From assembly GCA_028699915.1 (NCBI GenBank), contig JAQVTR010000014.1, positions 1-38,130 of the forward strand: a stretch of 38,130 nucleotides of DNA, written 5' to 3'. Both the position numbers and the translations under genes were made by a program. The stretch comes from Fidelibacterota bacterium. GTDB taxonomy: Bacteria > Fidelibacterota > Fidelibacteria > Fidelibacterales > Fidelibacteraceae. Positions 16,565 to 24,908 of this stretch are shown here, in pieces. The notes under the pieces are model-generated. The model made no database searches, was not told the origin of the DNA, and saw only the letters and a program-made list of their open reading frames with translations. Numbering within the stretch: position 1 is the stretch's first letter; every line of letters begins with the position of its first letter.

Positions 16565-17431
16565 ATGAAAAAGCCTGTTCTGCATGTTATTATCACCGTT
16601 CTCTTTTTTACCGCCTGTGAACGCGTGATCGATGTGGATCTGAATGTCGCCGCAGCGGCGCTGGTGGTCGAGGGACGGATCCTGAAAGATGCGCCGGCTT
16701 TTGTGGAACTCCACGAAACCAGCAGCTATTTCACGCCGGATACGCAACGCTGTGTCTGCAGCGCCCTGGTGCTCATTCGAGAAAATGACGGCCCCGCGGA
16801 TACCCTGGAACAAATAGCACCCGGAAAATTCCGAAGCAATATAATCTACGGCAAGGAAGGATCAAATTATACCCTGGAGATCTTATACCGGGATCAGGTG
16901 TTCAGTGCGGAATCCTTCCTTGGTCCGGAGCCGCAGATATACTCGCTGACCCAGCGGACCTTTGCCTCATTCGGTGATTTCGGGGATTCCTCTTCCTTTG
17001 GTTTTGGCGACGGATTGCTGGACAGCCTGCCGAGTTTTTTATTCACGAATATTTATGACGATCCCGACACGGAGAATTATTACCGTTTTGAATATTATGT
17101 CAACGGCGAAATGCGTACGGGGCGGTACTTTGTGAGCGATGATGAAAATGCCGAGGAAGACACATTAAAATATTCACCCGGCCCGACCGCCCTATTTGAT
17201 CCCGGCGATACCGTAACGGTCTGCGTTTATGCGATTGACAGTGGAGTTCATGATTACTTTGACATGCTGAACGATGCGCTTTCCTCGAACAGTTTTTTTT
17301 CTTCAACACCCTATAATCCGCATTCGAACATCAGCAACGGCGCATTAGGGTATTTTTCGGCAATGAGCAGTGCCTGCTTAAGTACCGTTATTGTATTTAC
17401 GCCGTTTATCCCGGGAATCGGCGGTCAGTGA
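16565..17431 (+). CDS. DUF4249-type lipoprotein paired with the TonB receptor
   Basis: A 288-residue lipoprotein. The signal MKKPVLHVIITVLFFTAC has C18 as the lipidation site, followed by ERVIDVDLN and ALVVEGRILKD, the start pattern of DUF4249 proteins. These usually sit directly downstream of a CarboxypepD_reg-type TonB receptor and are thought to act as surface or periplasmic partners, although their role is not established. The middle is beta-rich, with an acidic serine/phenylalanine stretch around 135-155 (FGDFGDSSSFGFGDG). GGATGAG before the ATG serves as the ribosome-binding site and overlaps the end of the receptor gene. The C-terminus is 7 bases from the convergent E2-like gene. Confidence 0.8.
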   Translation: MKKPVLHVIITVLFFTACERVIDVDLNVAAAALVVEGRILKDAPAFVELHETSSYFTPDTQRCVCSALVLIRENDGPADTLEQIAPGKFRSNIIYGKEGSNYTLEILYRDQVFSAESFLGPEPQIYSLTQRTFASFGDFGDSSSFGFGDGLLDSLPSFLFTNIYDDPDTENYYRFEYYVNGEMRTGRYFVSDDENAEEDTLKYSPGPTALFDPGDTVTVCVYAIDSGVHDYFDMLNDALSSNSFFSSTPYNPHSNISNGALGYFSAMSSACLSTVIVFTPFIPGIGGQ

Positions 17432-17438
17432 ACGAAAA

Positions 17439-18350
17439 TTATTGATCCAGAGGATTCTTATTCTTTTTAAATACGACGCCCGGATAGGGATTCTTGGCGT
17501 TCTCCGGAATCTTTTCCAGTTTTTCCGGGTGCTGGAACAGATCCATGAAGAGCTTGAAGGAATTGCTGAAATAAACGCCGTCGGCGATGCGTTCATCCAC
17601 GGTGGTGCGCATCTGAGCAACCGTTTTAAGCTCGGTTTCACCGCTTAATTGGTTGACAACGGGTTTTTTAACCAGCGCACCGAGTACAAAGAAAATGGAA
17701 ATATCCCCGTAATTATACAGATGATGGAAGGGCAGGGTGTTGACACCGAAGCTGCCGAGGTTAGCGATATAGGCCGAACCGTGCAGGGAATCGGTCGCAG
17801 CCAGGGATTTGGGCATCAGATTGTGCTGATCCATAAATCCATACATAAGCCAGGAAAAGAACTTTATGAAAAAGCGCGGAAATTTCATCAGAATTTCCAC
17901 CGCAGCTTCGTCGCTTTTATTGGATGTTCCGGTCTTGGATTCACGGATATGGGCACGGGCCTTTTCATGGACTTCGAACAAGGCGTCGCGGGGACCGAGC
18001 TTGAGCCCGATAGTGCGCTCTTCGCCGTCGTCGCTGATCTCGCGTTTCGAGACAAAAAAGTACAGGTGTTCGTTCCGCTGATAATAACGGTGATTGATAA
18101 TAAAGCGGTTTAAGCGCGGGCGTTCCAGGTACAGGCGGTGAATGGCGGCCAGATACAGGTCAAAGATCTTAATGGGATCCTCTTTCGGGCGCTCTTTGTT
18201 GATCTTTTCAAGATAGGCGAGCGCATTGCTCATGTCGATGTCAAAATTGGTATAAACCAGAGCATCGTTTCTGTTGGGCATAACATAAGGGAAAAAGCGG
18301 TTAATGGCTTTAATGGTTTTAATTGGCGTTCCGTTATAGCGTCTGAACAT
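17439..18350 (-). CDS. Stand-alone E2-fold (2-oxoacid dehydrogenase acyltransferase) protein lacking the catalytic His
   Basis: A 303-residue protein with the chloramphenicol acetyltransferase/E2 catalytic fold (2-oxoacid_dh, PF00198-like). It has no lipoyl domain and no E3-binding domain. The C-terminal signature of real E2 enzymes is DHRxxDG with a catalytic histidine; here it reads DERIADG (252-258), so histidine is replaced by E253 while D257 and G258 remain. NLGSFGV (197-203) and the FFVLGALVKKPVV strand match the fold. ATG 18350 has an excellent GGAGGGA site; the longer frame to 18455 does not look coding. Similar E2-like proteins exist in other anaerobes, but their function is unclear. 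No E1 or E3 genes are near. Catalysis by another mechanism, or a structural role, are both possible. Confidence 0.75.
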   Translation of the reverse strand: MFRRYNGTPIKTIKAINRFFPYVMPNRNDALVYTNFDIDMSNALAYLEKINKERPKEDPIKIFDLYLAAIHRLYLERPRLNRFIINHRYYQRNEHLYFFVSKREISDDGEERTIGLKLGPRDALFEVHEKARAHIRESKTGTSNKSDEAAVEILMKFPRFFIKFFSWLMYGFMDQHNLMPKSLAATDSLHGSAYIANLGSFGVNTLPFHHLYNYGDISIFFVLGALVKKPVVNQLSGETELKTVAQMRTTVDERIADGVYFSNSFKLFMDLFQHPEKLEKIPENAKNPYPGVVFKKNKNPLDQ

Positions 18351-18375
18351 TGGTTCCCTCCGTGTTCTCGATGGT

Positions 18376-18404
18376 ATTTTAACGATGAATCCCCGGAAAT
18401 CAAA
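18376..18404 (-). promoter_or_regulatory. Candidate promoter for the E2-like gene
   Basis: On the minus strand TTTGAT (18404-18399), 17 bases, TAAAAT (18381-18376). It can be read as a sigma70-like pair or as TTTG-N19-TAAAATAC in the FCB frame. It leaves a leader of about 20 bases with the GGAGGG site. Confidence 0.4.
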
Positions 18405-18451
18405 CACAAAATTCACATGCGGAGTTTTTTGCTTTTTCAATACAGGGGAAT

Positions 18452-18536
18452 TCAAAATTTAAAATTAAAGACTCAAAATTTTAAAATTTCGGACATCATA
18501 TTGGCATTGTCAATTGTCAATTTTCCATTGTCAATT
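18452..18536. repeat. AT-rich direct repeats between glgP and the E2-like gene
   Basis: Two near-identical units TCAAAATTT(T)AAAATT lie at 18452-18466 and 18473-18489. CATTGTCAATT occurs at 18505-18515 and 18526-18536, with an extra GTCAATT at 18516-18522. Together they fill the whole gap after the glgP stop. The style matches the TTGAAT units at 232-259. No terminator hairpin is seen. Confidence 0.7.
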
Positions 18537-18539
18537 GAT

Positions 18540-21080
18540 TTAGAATTCCATCCAGCGTATCAGCCTGGTTTCAAATGGATTTTTCAGCAATTTGTTCACC
18601 GGTCTTACGCGGATACCGTATTTGTAATTGCCGCCTTTGGGAATCTGCAGTTCGCCCCGGTAGGGGTAACGGCCGCCATTCCCTTTCAGCGGTTGAAGCT
18701 GCGTTACCACGATTGGCGGCTGTTTTTCGAATCCCTGCCGGACCAGCAGCGCTTCGACCATTACTTCATCGGGATTGATACCGTCGAGGTTGATATCGGC
18801 GTTCAGGGTGATGCTGAGCTCGTTGGTAAAATCGCCGACCGGGTTGATCTCGGTGATCCAGACCTTTGGCCAGGCTTCACGGAGATGTTTCTTCCAGGCA
18901 GCCAGCTCGCGGGCCGATTTTTGATCGTTTGCATAAAGGCAGCGGTAATAGTCATCGGTTGGAATATAGCATTTATTTACATAATCCTTGACCATCCGGG
19001 AAGTGCTGAATGCGGGTACCACGGATTTGATGGATTCTTTCATACGTTTTACCCAGGAAGGGGAGTAGCCCTCATCCGTCGTCTCGAAAAACTCCGGAAG
19101 AATGGCGTTTTCCAGTGTGTAATAAAGGCTGTTGGCGTCTTCGCGGTCCTGAATGTCCGTTTGATCGTAGTCCTTTTCCTCCCCGATGGGCCAGCCGTTC
19201 CTGCCGTTGTAGCTTTCACGCCACCATCCGTCCAGAACGGAGAAATTGATCCCGCCGTTGATCGGGACCTTCTGACCGGAAGTGCCGCTGGCTTCACGCG
19301 GCCGGCGCGGATTGTTCAGCCAGATGTCCACACCGGAGACCAGGTAGCGGGCCAGAGACATATTGTAATTTTCCAGAAGGACGATCTTCCCCAGATAGGC
19401 ATCTTTCATGGAAAGCGCGTAGATCTGCCGGATGAGCTCCTGACCCGGGCGGTCCGCCGGATGTGCCTTGCCCGCAAAAAAGATCACAAGCGGTTTGTCC
19501 TTGTCATTCAACAGGCGGTTCAGGCGCTCTTCGTCCTGGAAAAGCAGGGTTGCGCGTTTGTAGGTTGCGAATCGCCGGGCAAAACCGATGAACAGGGCGT
19601 CCGGATTGATGTGCGAGGCAATACGGTCGCTGATATGGGCCGGAACTCCGTTACGTTCGTTGCGCTTGCGGATACGGTCTTTAATAACCTCGGCCAGGCG
19701 GGCTTTGCGGTTGTAATGGGTTTCCCAAAGCAGCCTGGAGGGAATGTTGTCCACCTGTGCCCACAATTCGGGTTCGTCCAGCCGGTCTTTCCAGCTCGGG
19801 TCCAGGTAGTTTGCGTAAAGTTTCTTGAAATCCTTGGCCATCCAGGTTTCAGTGTGAACCCCGTTGGTTATGTGTGTGATCGGAACTTCATAATCGGGAA
19901 TATCTTTCCAAATGTCACCCCATATTTTGCGGCTGACTTCACCGTGCAGTTCACTGACGCCATTGGAGGTCTTGGAACAATTCAATGCAAGAACGGTCAT
20001 GCTGAACAATCCGGTACCGGGATCTTTGCCGATCTCAAAGAACTGCTGCCAGGGAATGCCGTAAGGTTCCAGCTGCGCACCGAAATAGTGATGCATCATT
20101 TCTTCGCTGAAGGCGTCGTTGCCGGCCGGTACCGGCGTATGTGTAGTAAAAACACACTGGGATGAGACCAGTTCAATGGCAACATCGACCGGAAAGCCGG
20201 CAAGAAGCTTTTCGCGGATCAGTTCCAGCGCCAGAAACGCCGAATGTCCTTCGTTCATGTGATAGATCGACGCCGCTATCCCCAGTTCGCGAAGTGCGCG
20301 GATACCGCCAATGCCCAGCAGGATCTCCTGAGTGATGCGCATGTTCTGGTCGCCCCCGTAAAGCTGGGAGGTCACGATGCGGTCTTCCGGCAGGTTTTCG
20401 GGAATATCGGTGTCTAAAAGGTAAATGGAGGTTCTTCCTGCCTGCATTTTCCAGATTTGCGCATAGATGCGGCGACCGGGGAAAATAACGGAAATCATGA
20501 CCGGCTTTTTCTCTTTATTGCGGACCAGCGTTACGGGGATTTCCTCAAAATCATAGGTGGGAAAAATATTTTCCTGGTTCCCGTCCGCATTGATGCGCTG
20601 AATAAAATATCCCTGCTTGTACATCATGCCGACGCCTACGAGCGGTACGCCAAGATCGCTGGCGGATTTGCAGTGATCGCCGGCCAGGATCCCAAGCCCA
20701 CCCGAGTAAACCGGCACGGATTCGTGTACGCCGAATTCCGCGCTAAAGTACGCGACCCGGAAATTTTTTTTGTTGCCGTACTGTTCGTTGAACCAGGTGT
20801 TTTCCCGGGTCATGTAATGATTGAAGTCCTTCATGACCTCATGAAAGAGCGAGAGAAAAGCGGGATCGCTGCTTTTTGCGTTCAGTTCGCTTTGACTAAT
20901 CTGTTTCAGCAGTTTCAGGGGATTATGTTCAACTTCGTGCCAGAGATCGACCGCCAGCTGACGGAACAGTTCCAGTGCTTTTGGCTGCCATCCCCACCAG
21001 AGATTATAACTGAAATCTTTGAGTTCTTTTAATTCTTCGGGTACTTCATTTCGGACCGTGATGTTGCGAAAACGGGACAT
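18540..21080 (-). CDS. glgP: Alpha-glucan (glycogen) phosphorylase with DUF3417 N-domain
   Basis: An 846-residue PLP enzyme of the short, bacterial/archaeal AgpA-type phosphorylase group, releasing glucose 1-phosphate from glycogen or maltodextrin. An N-terminal DUF3417 segment (about 1-105, FSYNLWWGWQ) is followed by VYSGGLGILAGDHCKSASD (124-142), MNEGHSA (275-281) and THTPVPAGNDAF (313-324). The PLP lysine is K604 in GTSGQKVPING; the residue before it is Q where many family members have M. A C-terminal extension (about 735-846) is beta-rich, as usual in this group. ATG 21080 has GAGGAG upstream. It is divergent from asnS and probably has its own promoter (21105-21136). No other glycogen genes are in the window. 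Confidence 0.93.
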   Translation of the reverse strand: MSRFRNITVRNEVPEELKELKDFSYNLWWGWQPKALELFRQLAVDLWHEVEHNPLKLLKQISQSELNAKSSDPAFLSLFHEVMKDFNHYMTRENTWFNEQYGNKKNFRVAYFSAEFGVHESVPVYSGGLGILAGDHCKSASDLGVPLVGVGMMYKQGYFIQRINADGNQENIFPTYDFEEIPVTLVRNKEKKPVMISVIFPGRRIYAQIWKMQAGRTSIYLLDTDIPENLPEDRIVTSQLYGGDQNMRITQEILLGIGGIRALRELGIAASIYHMNEGHSAFLALELIREKLLAGFPVDVAIELVSSQCVFTTHTPVPAGNDAFSEEMMHHYFGAQLEPYGIPWQQFFEIGKDPGTGLFSMTVLALNCSKTSNGVSELHGEVSRKIWGDIWKDIPDYEVPITHITNGVHTETWMAKDFKKLYANYLDPSWKDRLDEPELWAQVDNIPSRLLWETHYNRKARLAEVIKDRIRKRNERNGVPAHISDRIASHINPDALFIGFARRFATYKRATLLFQDEERLNRLLNDKDKPLVIFFAGKAHPADRPGQELIRQIYALSMKDAYLGKIVLLENYNMSLARYLVSGVDIWLNNPRRPREASGTSGQKVPINGGINFSVLDGWWRESYNGRNGWPIGEEKDYDQTDIQDREDANSLYYTLENAILPEFFETTDEGYSPSWVKRMKESIKSVVPAFSTSRMVKDYVNKCYIPTDDYYRCLYANDQKSARELAAWKKHLREAWPKVWITEINPVGDFTNELSITLNADINLDGINPDEVMVEALLVRQGFEKQPPIVVTQLQPLKGNGGRYPYRGELQIPKGGNYKYGIRVRPVNKLLKNPFETRLIRWMEF

Positions 21081-21104
21081 ATATGCTCCTCAGATGATTA
21101 GGCT

Positions 21105-21136
21105 GAAAGTTATATGTTTTTTATTTGATAAGCCAA
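21105..21136 (-). promoter_or_regulatory. Candidate promoter for glgP
   Basis: On the minus strand TTGG (21136-21133), 20 bases, TAACTTTC (21112-21105), one mismatch from TAnnTTTG. Its -33 side overlaps the -33 side of the asnS promoter on the other strand. Confidence 0.45.
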
Positions 21137-21154
21137 GGAAAAATCTTAATTTTA
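21124..21154 (+). promoter_or_regulatory. Candidate promoter for asnS
   Basis: TTTG (21124-21127), 19 bases, TAATTTTA (21147-21154), one mismatch from the Bacteroidota -7 consensus. The predicted leader is about 36 bases and includes AAAGGAG. Confidence 0.5.
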
Positions 21155-21195
21155 TGCCGGATTTCCGCATTGAAGTCAGAATATAAAGGAGTTTT

Positions 21196-22491
21196 ATGTC
21201 CCCCTACATCCTCGCAAAACATATATCCGCCCATAAGGGTGAGGAAGTCACATTAAAAGGCTGGGTTTACAATATCCGCAAGAGTGGCAAGATCTGGTTC
21301 CTGATCTTCCGCGACGGGACGGAATTCATCCAGTGCGTGGTGCTGAAGAACGAAGTTCCGGAAGCGGTCTTTGAAATGAAAGGCACGCTCACCCAGGAAT
21401 CCAGTATTGCGGTAAGCGGTATTGTTCAGGAAGCGCCGCGTCAGGAAGCCGGCTATGAACTCCTGGTTAAAAATATCGAGATCTACCATATTGCGGAAGA
21501 TTATCCGATCGCGCTCAAAGATCACGGAGTGGAATTTTTACTGGACAAGCGCCACCTCTGGCTGCGTTCGCGCGGACCTTATGCCATTTTAAAGATCCGG
21601 GCGGAAATTGAACAAGCTTGCCGGGATTTTTTTAATGAACGGGATTTTACTCTCGTTGATTCCCCCATGTTCACCCCCAATGCGGCCGAGGGAAGCACCA
21701 CGCTGTTCGAAACGCAGTATTTTGAACGCAAGGCCTATCTTACGCAGTCGGGACAACTATACAGCGAAGCGGCCATTATGGCCCATAACCGCACGTATTG
21801 TTTCGGTCCCTGCTTCCGTGCGGAGAAGTCCAAGACCCGCCGGCATCTGACGGAATTCTGGATGGTTGAACCCGAAATGGCCTTTTTCGATATTCATGAC
21901 GACATGGATCTGGCGGAGGAATTTGTTGAGTACCTGGTACATCGCGCCCTGAAAAACTGCCGGCGCGAACTGCAGATCCTGGAACGCGATATCAGCAAGC
22001 TGGAATCCGTCAAACGTCCTTTTCCGCGCATCAGCTACGATGAAGCGCTGGCCATCCTGCATAAAAAAGGTTTTGATCTGCAATTCGGCGAAGATCTCGG
22101 CGCTCCGCACGAAACGGCCATATCGGAGGACTTTGACCAGCCGGTCATGATCTGGCGCTGGCCGGCAGCCTCAAAAGCCTTTTACATGAAACGCGATCCG
22201 GAAGATGAACGCTATGTTCTGGGAGTGGATGTGATTGCACCGGAAGGACACGGAGAGATCATCGGCGGCTCCCAGCGCGAAGAAGATATTAAGGTCCTGC
22301 TTGAACGCATCGAAAAAGAACAGCTGCCCAAGGAGGATTTTGAATGGTTTCTGGATCTGCGCCGTTACGGTTCGGTGCCGCATTCCGGTTTTGGGCTGGG
22401 ACTGGAACGTACGGTCGGCTGGATCTGCGGCACGCATCATATCCGTGAGTGCATTCCGTGGCCAAGAACGATGGTGCGACTGAAACCGTAG
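21196..22491 (+). CDS. asnS: Asparaginyl-tRNA synthetase
   Basis: A 431-residue class IIb synthetase charging tRNA-Asn. The N-terminal OB fold (about 1-105) begins VTLKGWVYNIRKSGKIWFLI. Motif 2 is CFRAEKSKTRRHLTEFWMVE (206-225) with R208 and E210; the RHLTEF form is typical of AsnRS, in contrast to AspRS. Motif 3 is GFGLGLERTVGW (398-409) with R405. EGSTTLFET (165-173) contributes to the amino acid site. AAAGGAG lies before the ATG. A direct AsnRS suggests that tRNA-Asn need not be made by GatCAB transamidation, though both routes may exist. An AspRS/AsnRS mix-up is unlikely because of RHLTEF. Confidence 0.93.
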   Translation: MSPYILAKHISAHKGEEVTLKGWVYNIRKSGKIWFLIFRDGTEFIQCVVLKNEVPEAVFEMKGTLTQESSIAVSGIVQEAPRQEAGYELLVKNIEIYHIAEDYPIALKDHGVEFLLDKRHLWLRSRGPYAILKIRAEIEQACRDFFNERDFTLVDSPMFTPNAAEGSTTLFETQYFERKAYLTQSGQLYSEAAIMAHNRTYCFGPCFRAEKSKTRRHLTEFWMVEPEMAFFDIHDDMDLAEEFVEYLVHRALKNCRRELQILERDISKLESVKRPFPRISYDEALAILHKKGFDLQFGEDLGAPHETAISEDFDQPVMIWRWPAASKAFYMKRDPEDERYVLGVDVIAPEGHGEIIGGSQREEDIKVLLERIEKEQLPKEDFEWFLDLRRYGSVPHSGFGLGLERTVGWICGTHHIRECIPWPRTMVRLKP

Positions 22492-22502
22492 ATGGGAAAA
22501 CC

Positions 22503-22533
22503 CCGGACCTGTAGAAATCTTGCAGAGGCCCGG
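22503..22533 (-). terminator. Hairpin terminator between asnS and the MFS gene
   Basis: On the minus strand CCGGGCCT (22533-22526) pairs with AGGTCCGG (22510-22503) through one G-T pair, followed by GGTTTTCCC. It lies just past the stop of the MFS gene (22561) and also past the asnS stop, so it may serve both directions. The T-run is short. Confidence 0.5.
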
Positions 22534-22560
22534 AGCTTTCGTTCCTGTCTGTTTGATACA

Positions 22561-23838
22561 TTATTTGTTTTTCAGATTTGCCAGGGGTTTCGATTCTTTC
22601 AGGAATAGCGACAAGATCAATGCGGCCGCACCGATCACAACAAAAAATTTCATTAAGAATGGCAGATAGGTATTGGCACGGGCGCTCATAATTGCCACAA
22701 AAATAAGACCGGTAAGCTGGCCGGATAAAAGCAGCAAGCCCTGACTGGTTGATTCGGGGGCCGGACAGGTGATTTCGGCGGCGTACTGAAAACCGATTGG
22801 ACCCGCACTCAGGACAAAGAATCCCAACAAGAAAGACGAAATGAGGGCTATCGTGTAAGCCGCTTCCGGAGTCGGTGTTATTGCAGCGGCAAAGGCTATC
22901 CCCGCCAGTGAAGGCACCATTCCCAGGAGGCAGATATTGATAAAGATCTTCCGCTTCTTGAATATATCGGACAGGATGGGCAGGATCAAGGCTCCCAGAA
23001 TTCCCCCGATTAACATAATGCCGCCGATCAATCCGTCAGAATCCTTGACTTTCAGGTATTCCGCGATGGAATCTGTCATCGAAGAAACGGCATTAAAGAT
23101 TCCAAGCCCGATAAAGAAAATGAGAATTGTGATCCACATGTTTTTTTGTCTTAAAATATGTTTTAAGCCGTCGGTGAATTTATGCCGGACATAAGCTTCT
23201 TCAGAAGGCGGAGTGGGCGGTTCTTCTTTGATCAGGAAAATGGCCGCCAGACAGGCAATAAAGGTAATGACCCCGTAAATCATCAGCATACTGTGCAGGC
23301 CCTGACCGTAATTCGCCTTGCCCGGATCTGTTGCAACCATTAAGGGAGTAAGCATCATTACGATAATGATTCCTAAAAACTGGGACAGTGTTCCGAGGCC
23401 TGCAGCTGTCCCGCGTTCTTTCAGAGGAAACCAGCGGGCCGTAAGGGCAGTCAGACCGTTAAGAAGAAAAGGTTGCGAGATTGCCAGTGCCAGCTGGAAG
23501 ACGATCTGCGCTGTAAAGGAATCGGCAAAAATGCCCTTTAATAAAGCGGAAATACCGCAGAGTGCGGCTCCGAAACCGATCCCTTTCCGGATTCCCCAGG
23601 TATCAATCACATAGGAAGCCGGGATGCCGACGATCAGATAGACCAGCATGTAGGACATTGCCAGGAAGTCTATGTTAAAGATCGAATTGGGGTTGAATTG
23701 GCCTGCGTAAAAAGCTTCAGCTGCACGGGCTACCGGTGCGTGGGTCAGCCACTGTATCTCTCCAACCAGGCAAACCAGCATATAGGCGCTAAGAACGACC
23801 CAGCGGTAGCTGTAGGCTTTATAATTTTGTTCGCTCAT
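22561..23838 (-). CDS. MFS transporter, 12 predicted membrane segments
   Basis: A 425-residue major facilitator protein. About twelve hydrophobic segments are visible, the first at YRWVVLSAYMLVCLVGEIQW. After the second segment the motif A-like loop reads DTWGIRKGIG, and a second copy (DIFKKRKIFI) precedes the second half, with a central cytoplasmic loop (EEPPTPPSEEAYVRHK). The start WVVLSAYMLV...EIQWLTHAPV recalls FLVCR-like and related MFS groups, but the substrate cannot be deduced. ATG 23838 follows a TTG codon and a weak GGAAT site. It is the last gene of a three-gene operon with the Gate-domain protein (32-base gap) and the sulfur-relay oxidoreductase, suggesting a carrier for a sulfur compound or another metabolite of that pathway. 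Confidence 0.85.
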   Translation of the reverse strand: MSEQNYKAYSYRWVVLSAYMLVCLVGEIQWLTHAPVARAAEAFYAGQFNPNSIFNIDFLAMSYMLVYLIVGIPASYVIDTWGIRKGIGFGAALCGISALLKGIFADSFTAQIVFQLALAISQPFLLNGLTALTARWFPLKERGTAAGLGTLSQFLGIIIVMMLTPLMVATDPGKANYGQGLHSMLMIYGVITFIACLAAIFLIKEEPPTPPSEEAYVRHKFTDGLKHILRQKNMWITILIFFIGLGIFNAVSSMTDSIAEYLKVKDSDGLIGGIMLIGGILGALILPILSDIFKKRKIFINICLLGMVPSLAGIAFAAAITPTPEAAYTIALISSFLLGFFVLSAGPIGFQYAAEITCPAPESTSQGLLLLSGQLTGLIFVAIMSARANTYLPFLMKFFVVIGAAALILSLFLKESKPLANLKNK

Positions 23839-23870
23839 CAAGGAATTCCGATATTGTGCAGATAAAAAGA

Positions 23871-24881
23871 TTAATTCCGAACCTCAACGATTTTTGGCAA
23901 ACCGATCCAGGTCAGTTTTCTATAGATATTTCCGCGTGAAACCAGCGTCATTATCACAAACAACAGCAGGATCCTTACGATCAGGATCCACCCGACATTT
24001 GCGCCGATAGCGGCAAAAATAACCGTATCCTCTACCGCGGCGTGCAACAGACACATGGAAAGGGTCAGCATACAATTGTCCTTGTGGGTCAATACCTGGT
24101 TTTTGTTCATGCTGAACAGAATACCCGCTCCGTAAGCAATTCCGATAAAGGTGCCGACCAACCAGGGCCCCATGGCGGAAGGGGACATTCCAAAGAAGCG
24201 GGTGATCCCCGAAAAGGCGTTCTTGATCTTCCGGCGCTGTTTCCAGAGCAGTACCAGTTCGTAGAACAGCATGATCAGGAACATCATCAGCAGGATCTGG
24301 CCGGCAGTGCCAAGTATTTTCAACAGCAGATCCGCCCAGGAGAAGCTTTGTGCCGTTTCAAGAGCATTTACCGTATCCCCGCGCAGCATTTCGGGCATGA
24401 TACGATGCAAGAGCATGCCGGCAAGCAGGGAAAAAACAATGCGGGTAAGCGCAATGGCAGGCCTTCCCATCTTGAGCTTGATCAGAATGCCGGTCTCCAC
24501 GATCAGGTTATGCGCAAAACCGGTCACAATGGCGATCAGGGTGATCTGACGCACGCTCAGCTCCAACACGCTGGCGGCGGCGACCGCGGCAAAGAGATTG
24601 TTGACCCAGGCGGCCATAAAAACAAGGGCAGCTTCTCCGGGCAGGCCTAACATTTTCATGAGCGGTTCAAAATAGGGAGCGATAAAGTCCAGAAAACCCA
24701 CGCGGTCGAGCAGGGCGGTTAGCAGTGAAACGGGAATATAGATCTTTAAAAGAATCCAGGATACCTTCAGCGATTGCTTCAGGGCTTTCACAAAAACATC
24801 CCGGATGTTTTCCGGAATAAAGTCCCGATCAAACCGTTTTCTATTATTTTCGATTTTCATCCCTGTTTTCCGAATATGCAT
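23871..24881 (-). CDS. Nucleoside-recognition (Gate) domain membrane protein
   Basis: A 336-residue integral membrane protein with around eight hydrophobic segments and two Gate-type halves (about 50-160 and 235-330). The halves share a recognisable core: GFAHNLIVETG near 126-136 and LLHAAVEDTV near 283-292, each preceded by small residues and followed by a strong membrane segment (IAL..RIVFSLL, ILIVRILLLFV). Gate proteins occur in nucleoside carriers, in spore maturation proteins SpmA/SpmB, and in ferrous iron transporters; this one has no G-protein domain. ATG 24881 has GGAG 9 bases upstream; ATG 24860 is an alternative. The gene starts 27 bases after the oxidoreductase stop and is followed by the MFS gene. 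The substrate is unknown. Confidence 0.78.
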   Translation of the reverse strand: MHIRKTGMKIENNRKRFDRDFIPENIRDVFVKALKQSLKVSWILLKIYIPVSLLTALLDRVGFLDFIAPYFEPLMKMLGLPGEAALVFMAAWVNNLFAAVAAASVLELSVRQITLIAIVTGFAHNLIVETGILIKLKMGRPAIALTRIVFSLLAGMLLHRIMPEMLRGDTVNALETAQSFSWADLLLKILGTAGQILLMMFLIMLFYELVLLWKQRRKIKNAFSGITRFFGMSPSAMGPWLVGTFIGIAYGAGILFSMNKNQVLTHKDNCMLTLSMCLLHAAVEDTVIFAAIGANVGWILIVRILLLFVIMTLVSRGNIYRKLTWIGLPKIVEVRN

Positions 24882-24908
24882 CCCGGAAATCTCCGGAATC
24901 GTAAAGCA

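Noticed and set aside
18138-20165. Long plus-strand open frame (675 codons) opposite glgP
   Set aside because: It is antisense to a fully conserved glycogen phosphorylase, has no ribosome-binding site and no recognisable motifs; it reflects codon bias of glgP.
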